Assembly (NCBI GenBank): GCA_964438715.1
Contig: CAYTLQ010000035.1
Span: 1 to 5,565 of the forward strand
Source: CAYTLQ01 sp964438715
Lineage (GTDB): Bacteria > Bacteroidota > Ignavibacteria > Ignavibacteriales > Ignavibacteriaceae
Length of the DNA stretch: 5,565 bases
Direction of reading: 5' to 3'
How positions within the stretch are numbered: position 1 is the first letter of the stretch; each line of letters begins with the position of its first letter. Below, in pieces: positions 5,327 through 5,565 of this stretch. The translations under genes and the position numbers were made by a program. Under the pieces are notes generated by a model, which saw only the letters and a program-made list of their open reading frames with translations, was not told the origin of the DNA and made no database searches.

Positions 5327-5565
5327 TTACTTATTAAAATTTTTGAACATCATAGATTCGACAGGTAAATCGGTTCGCCGATTGTATTTGGCGGAATTTT
5401 TTTTGTTATAAGGTATTTCTATATCTCCTGAAACTTCAAAATAAATTATTTGACCAATCGGCATATTTGCATAAACCCTCACCGGTTGCTTTACCGATAT
5501 TTAAAGTGTCCATGTATTACAAAATTCAACATCACCTTTACCGGGGGTTGAATGAATGTCTATAC
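5327..5565 (-). pseudogene. dcd: dCTP deaminase C-terminal part, with an in-frame stop at the catalytic Glu codon
   Basis: The minus strand from the window edge encodes the last 80 or so codons of a dCTP deaminase, which makes dUTP (or dUMP in bifunctional forms) from dCTP for dTTP synthesis. The frame reads IDIHSTPGKGDV, then FCNTWTL, a TAA at 5503-5501, ISVKQPVRVYANMPIGQ, YFEVSGDIEIPYNKK, AKYN and finally PVESMMFKNF before the true stop at 5329-5327. That is the normal C-terminus of the family. Family members have Glu in the codon that is TAA here; it is the proton-shuttling catalytic residue (Glu138 in E. coli). Two more family positions are altered just upstream: Pro for the usual Ala (E. 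coli Ala124) and Glu for a usual Gly. No frameshift is seen and everything after the stop is conserved. Either the gene is recently inactivated, or these are base errors near the end of the assembled sequence. The N-terminal half lies outside the window. pyrF follows after one base. Confidence 0.8.

Noticed and set aside
5501..5503. TAA being read as an amino acid (recoding or altered genetic code)
   Set aside because: TAA ends etfB, etfA, pyrF and the small gene at the family-typical C-termini, so it is a normal stop here. A mutation or base error explains the single internal TAA more simply.
1..5565. Mobile elements, CRISPR arrays, tRNA or rRNA genes, toxin-antitoxin or phage genes
   Set aside because: No transposase-like protein, regularly spaced repeat, cloverleaf or rRNA-like segment was seen on reading both strands. 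Nearly all of the window is accounted for by protein genes.

Overview
The window looks like chromosomal DNA from an AT-rich bacterium of the Bacteroidota/Chlorobiota/Ignavibacteriota (FCB) group. Three things point there. The EtfB protein starts with the HVPDT-type N-terminus seen in that group rather than the usual KQVPDT. A DUF2851 protein is present, a family I know mainly from Bacteroidota and relatives. The order etfB-etfA-bifunctional nuclease is one I remember from Bacteroidota genomes. The assignment is inference; no marker RNA is present.

Layout. Positions 1-231 hold the likely last codons of an unidentified upstream gene (to 98), an AT-rich inverted repeat and a leader with a possible promoter. 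A plus-strand operon follows: etfB (232-978), etfA (993-1961) and a bifunctional nuclease (BFN) family protein with a C-terminal UVR motif (1976-2575). The genes are 14 bases apart, and the second and third start with TTG. This operon converges, with 8 bases between stop codons, on a minus-strand set. In its own reading direction that set runs: the C-terminal part of dCTP deaminase (5565-5327, entering from the window edge), pyrF for orotidine 5'-phosphate decarboxylase (5325-4504), an unrecognised 124-residue protein with a GTG start (4450-4076), and a DUF2851 protein (4074-2584). The dcd/pyrF and small protein/DUF2851 junctions each have a single base between stop and start. A good promoter lies in the 53-base gap between pyrF and the small protein and divides the set into two transcription units, though readthrough is possible.

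Functions. EtfA and EtfB form the FAD-containing electron transfer flavoprotein, which carries electrons from acyl-CoA and related dehydrogenases. BFN is a nuclease-family protein whose link to ETF is positional only. PyrF makes UMP and dCTP deaminase leads towards dUMP/dTMP, so that pair belongs to pyrimidine nucleotide supply. The small protein and DUF2851 are probably co-translated and may work together; their function is unknown.

Most worth a second look: (1) the dCTP deaminase fragment has a TAA exactly where the catalytic glutamate codon should be, plus two more changes at conserved sites just upstream, at the window's end; (2) the small-protein/DUF2851 pair seems to have a near-leaderless promoter; (3) DUF2851 combines a GPDF...GDIEI signature resembling PD-(D/E)XK nuclease cores with a C-terminal cysteine cluster. 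I found no mobile element, CRISPR array or RNA gene. Apart from the unexplained two-gene unit, these are ordinary housekeeping genes.
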